A DNA stretch of 5,749 nt from assembly GCA_900556795.1 (NCBI GenBank), contig USQD01000134.1:1-5749 (forward strand), written 5' to 3'. Position 1 is the stretch's first letter. The number at the start of each line of letters is the position of its first letter. This document shows positions 5,663-5,749 of the stretch, piece by piece. This DNA is from an uncultured Prevotella sp. GTDB taxonomy: Bacteria > Bacteroidota > Bacteroidia > Bacteroidales > Bacteroidaceae. Under the pieces are notes generated by a model. It saw nothing but the letters and a program-made list of their open reading frames with translations. It did not search any database and was not told where the DNA came from. A program made the position numbers and the translations under genes.

Positions 5663-5702
5663 AAAAAAAAATTGATTGTCTCACGACAACCAATCTTTTA
5701 TT
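5663..5702. terminator. Probable bidirectional intrinsic terminator
   Basis: ATTGATTGTC (5671-5680) and GACAACCAAT (5685-5694) form a 10-position stem with one mismatch and a TCAC loop. Nine A residues precede it (5663-5671) and CTTTTATT follows. On the plus strand it would end the CHR transcript. On the minus strand the A-run becomes nine T residues, an even better terminator, which suggests that a convergent gene lies beyond the right end of the contig. Confidence 0.8.
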
Positions 5703-5719
5703 AACCTTAATAATCTAAT

Positions 5720-5749
5720 AGATCGGAAGAGCACACGTCTGAACTCCAG
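5720..5749 (+). other. Illumina TruSeq read-through adapter (artefact)
   Basis: The last 30 bases run from AGATCGGAAGAGCACACGTC to CTCCAG, the start of the TruSeq adapter on the index side. They should be trimmed. The real sequence ends at about 5719 in AT-rich DNA after the terminator; no gene is seen between 5703 and 5719. Confidence 0.98.

Overview
This window looks like a short-read metagenomic contig from a Bacteroidales bacterium, most likely Prevotellaceae (Prevotella/Segatella-like). The clues are a DUF4836-type lipoprotein, two perfect matches to the Bacteroidetes -7 promoter element TAnnTTTG, mostly weak Shine-Dalgarno sites, and the gene order nucleoside permease / BFN-UVR protein / rsmE / lipoprotein. 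The genus is an inference from style and content; there is no rRNA or marker tree in the window.

Both ends are sequencing artefact. Positions 1-69 are poly-T plus a complete Illumina P5/TruSeq adapter, and 5720-5749 are the start of the opposite TruSeq adapter. Genuine DNA is about 70-5719. The leftmost gene runs into the adapter, so its apparent C-terminus is false.

Layout. Four genes lie on the minus strand, reading right to left: a NupG-type nucleoside:H+ symporter (2961-4259), a BFN/DUF151-like protein with a C-terminal UVR motif (2403-2960), rsmE for 16S rRNA m3U1498 methylation (1573-2403), and, after a 183-bp gap filled with palindromes and direct repeats, a truncated DUF4836-like lipoprotein (70-1389). 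The first three are fused head to tail (TAAATG, then TAATG) and almost certainly form one transcript with coupled translation. A 211-bp divergent promoter region (4260-4470) separates them from two plus-strand genes (4471-5004 and 5049-5621), which encode a pair of short-chain chromate-transporter (CHR) family membrane proteins. The pair probably works together as a two-subunit transporter. It is followed by a palindromic element and a probable bidirectional terminator.

How the genes relate. The minus-strand operon mixes nucleoside uptake with ribosome modification and a stress- or nuclease-like protein of unclear role; no common pathway is obvious. The CHR pair is an independent unit. I see no convincing undescribed system. 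The most unusual real features are a 3 x 36-bp in-frame minisatellite inside rsmE, the REP-like repeat cluster after rsmE, and the heptad repeats between the CHR genes. The most important practical point is the adapter contamination.
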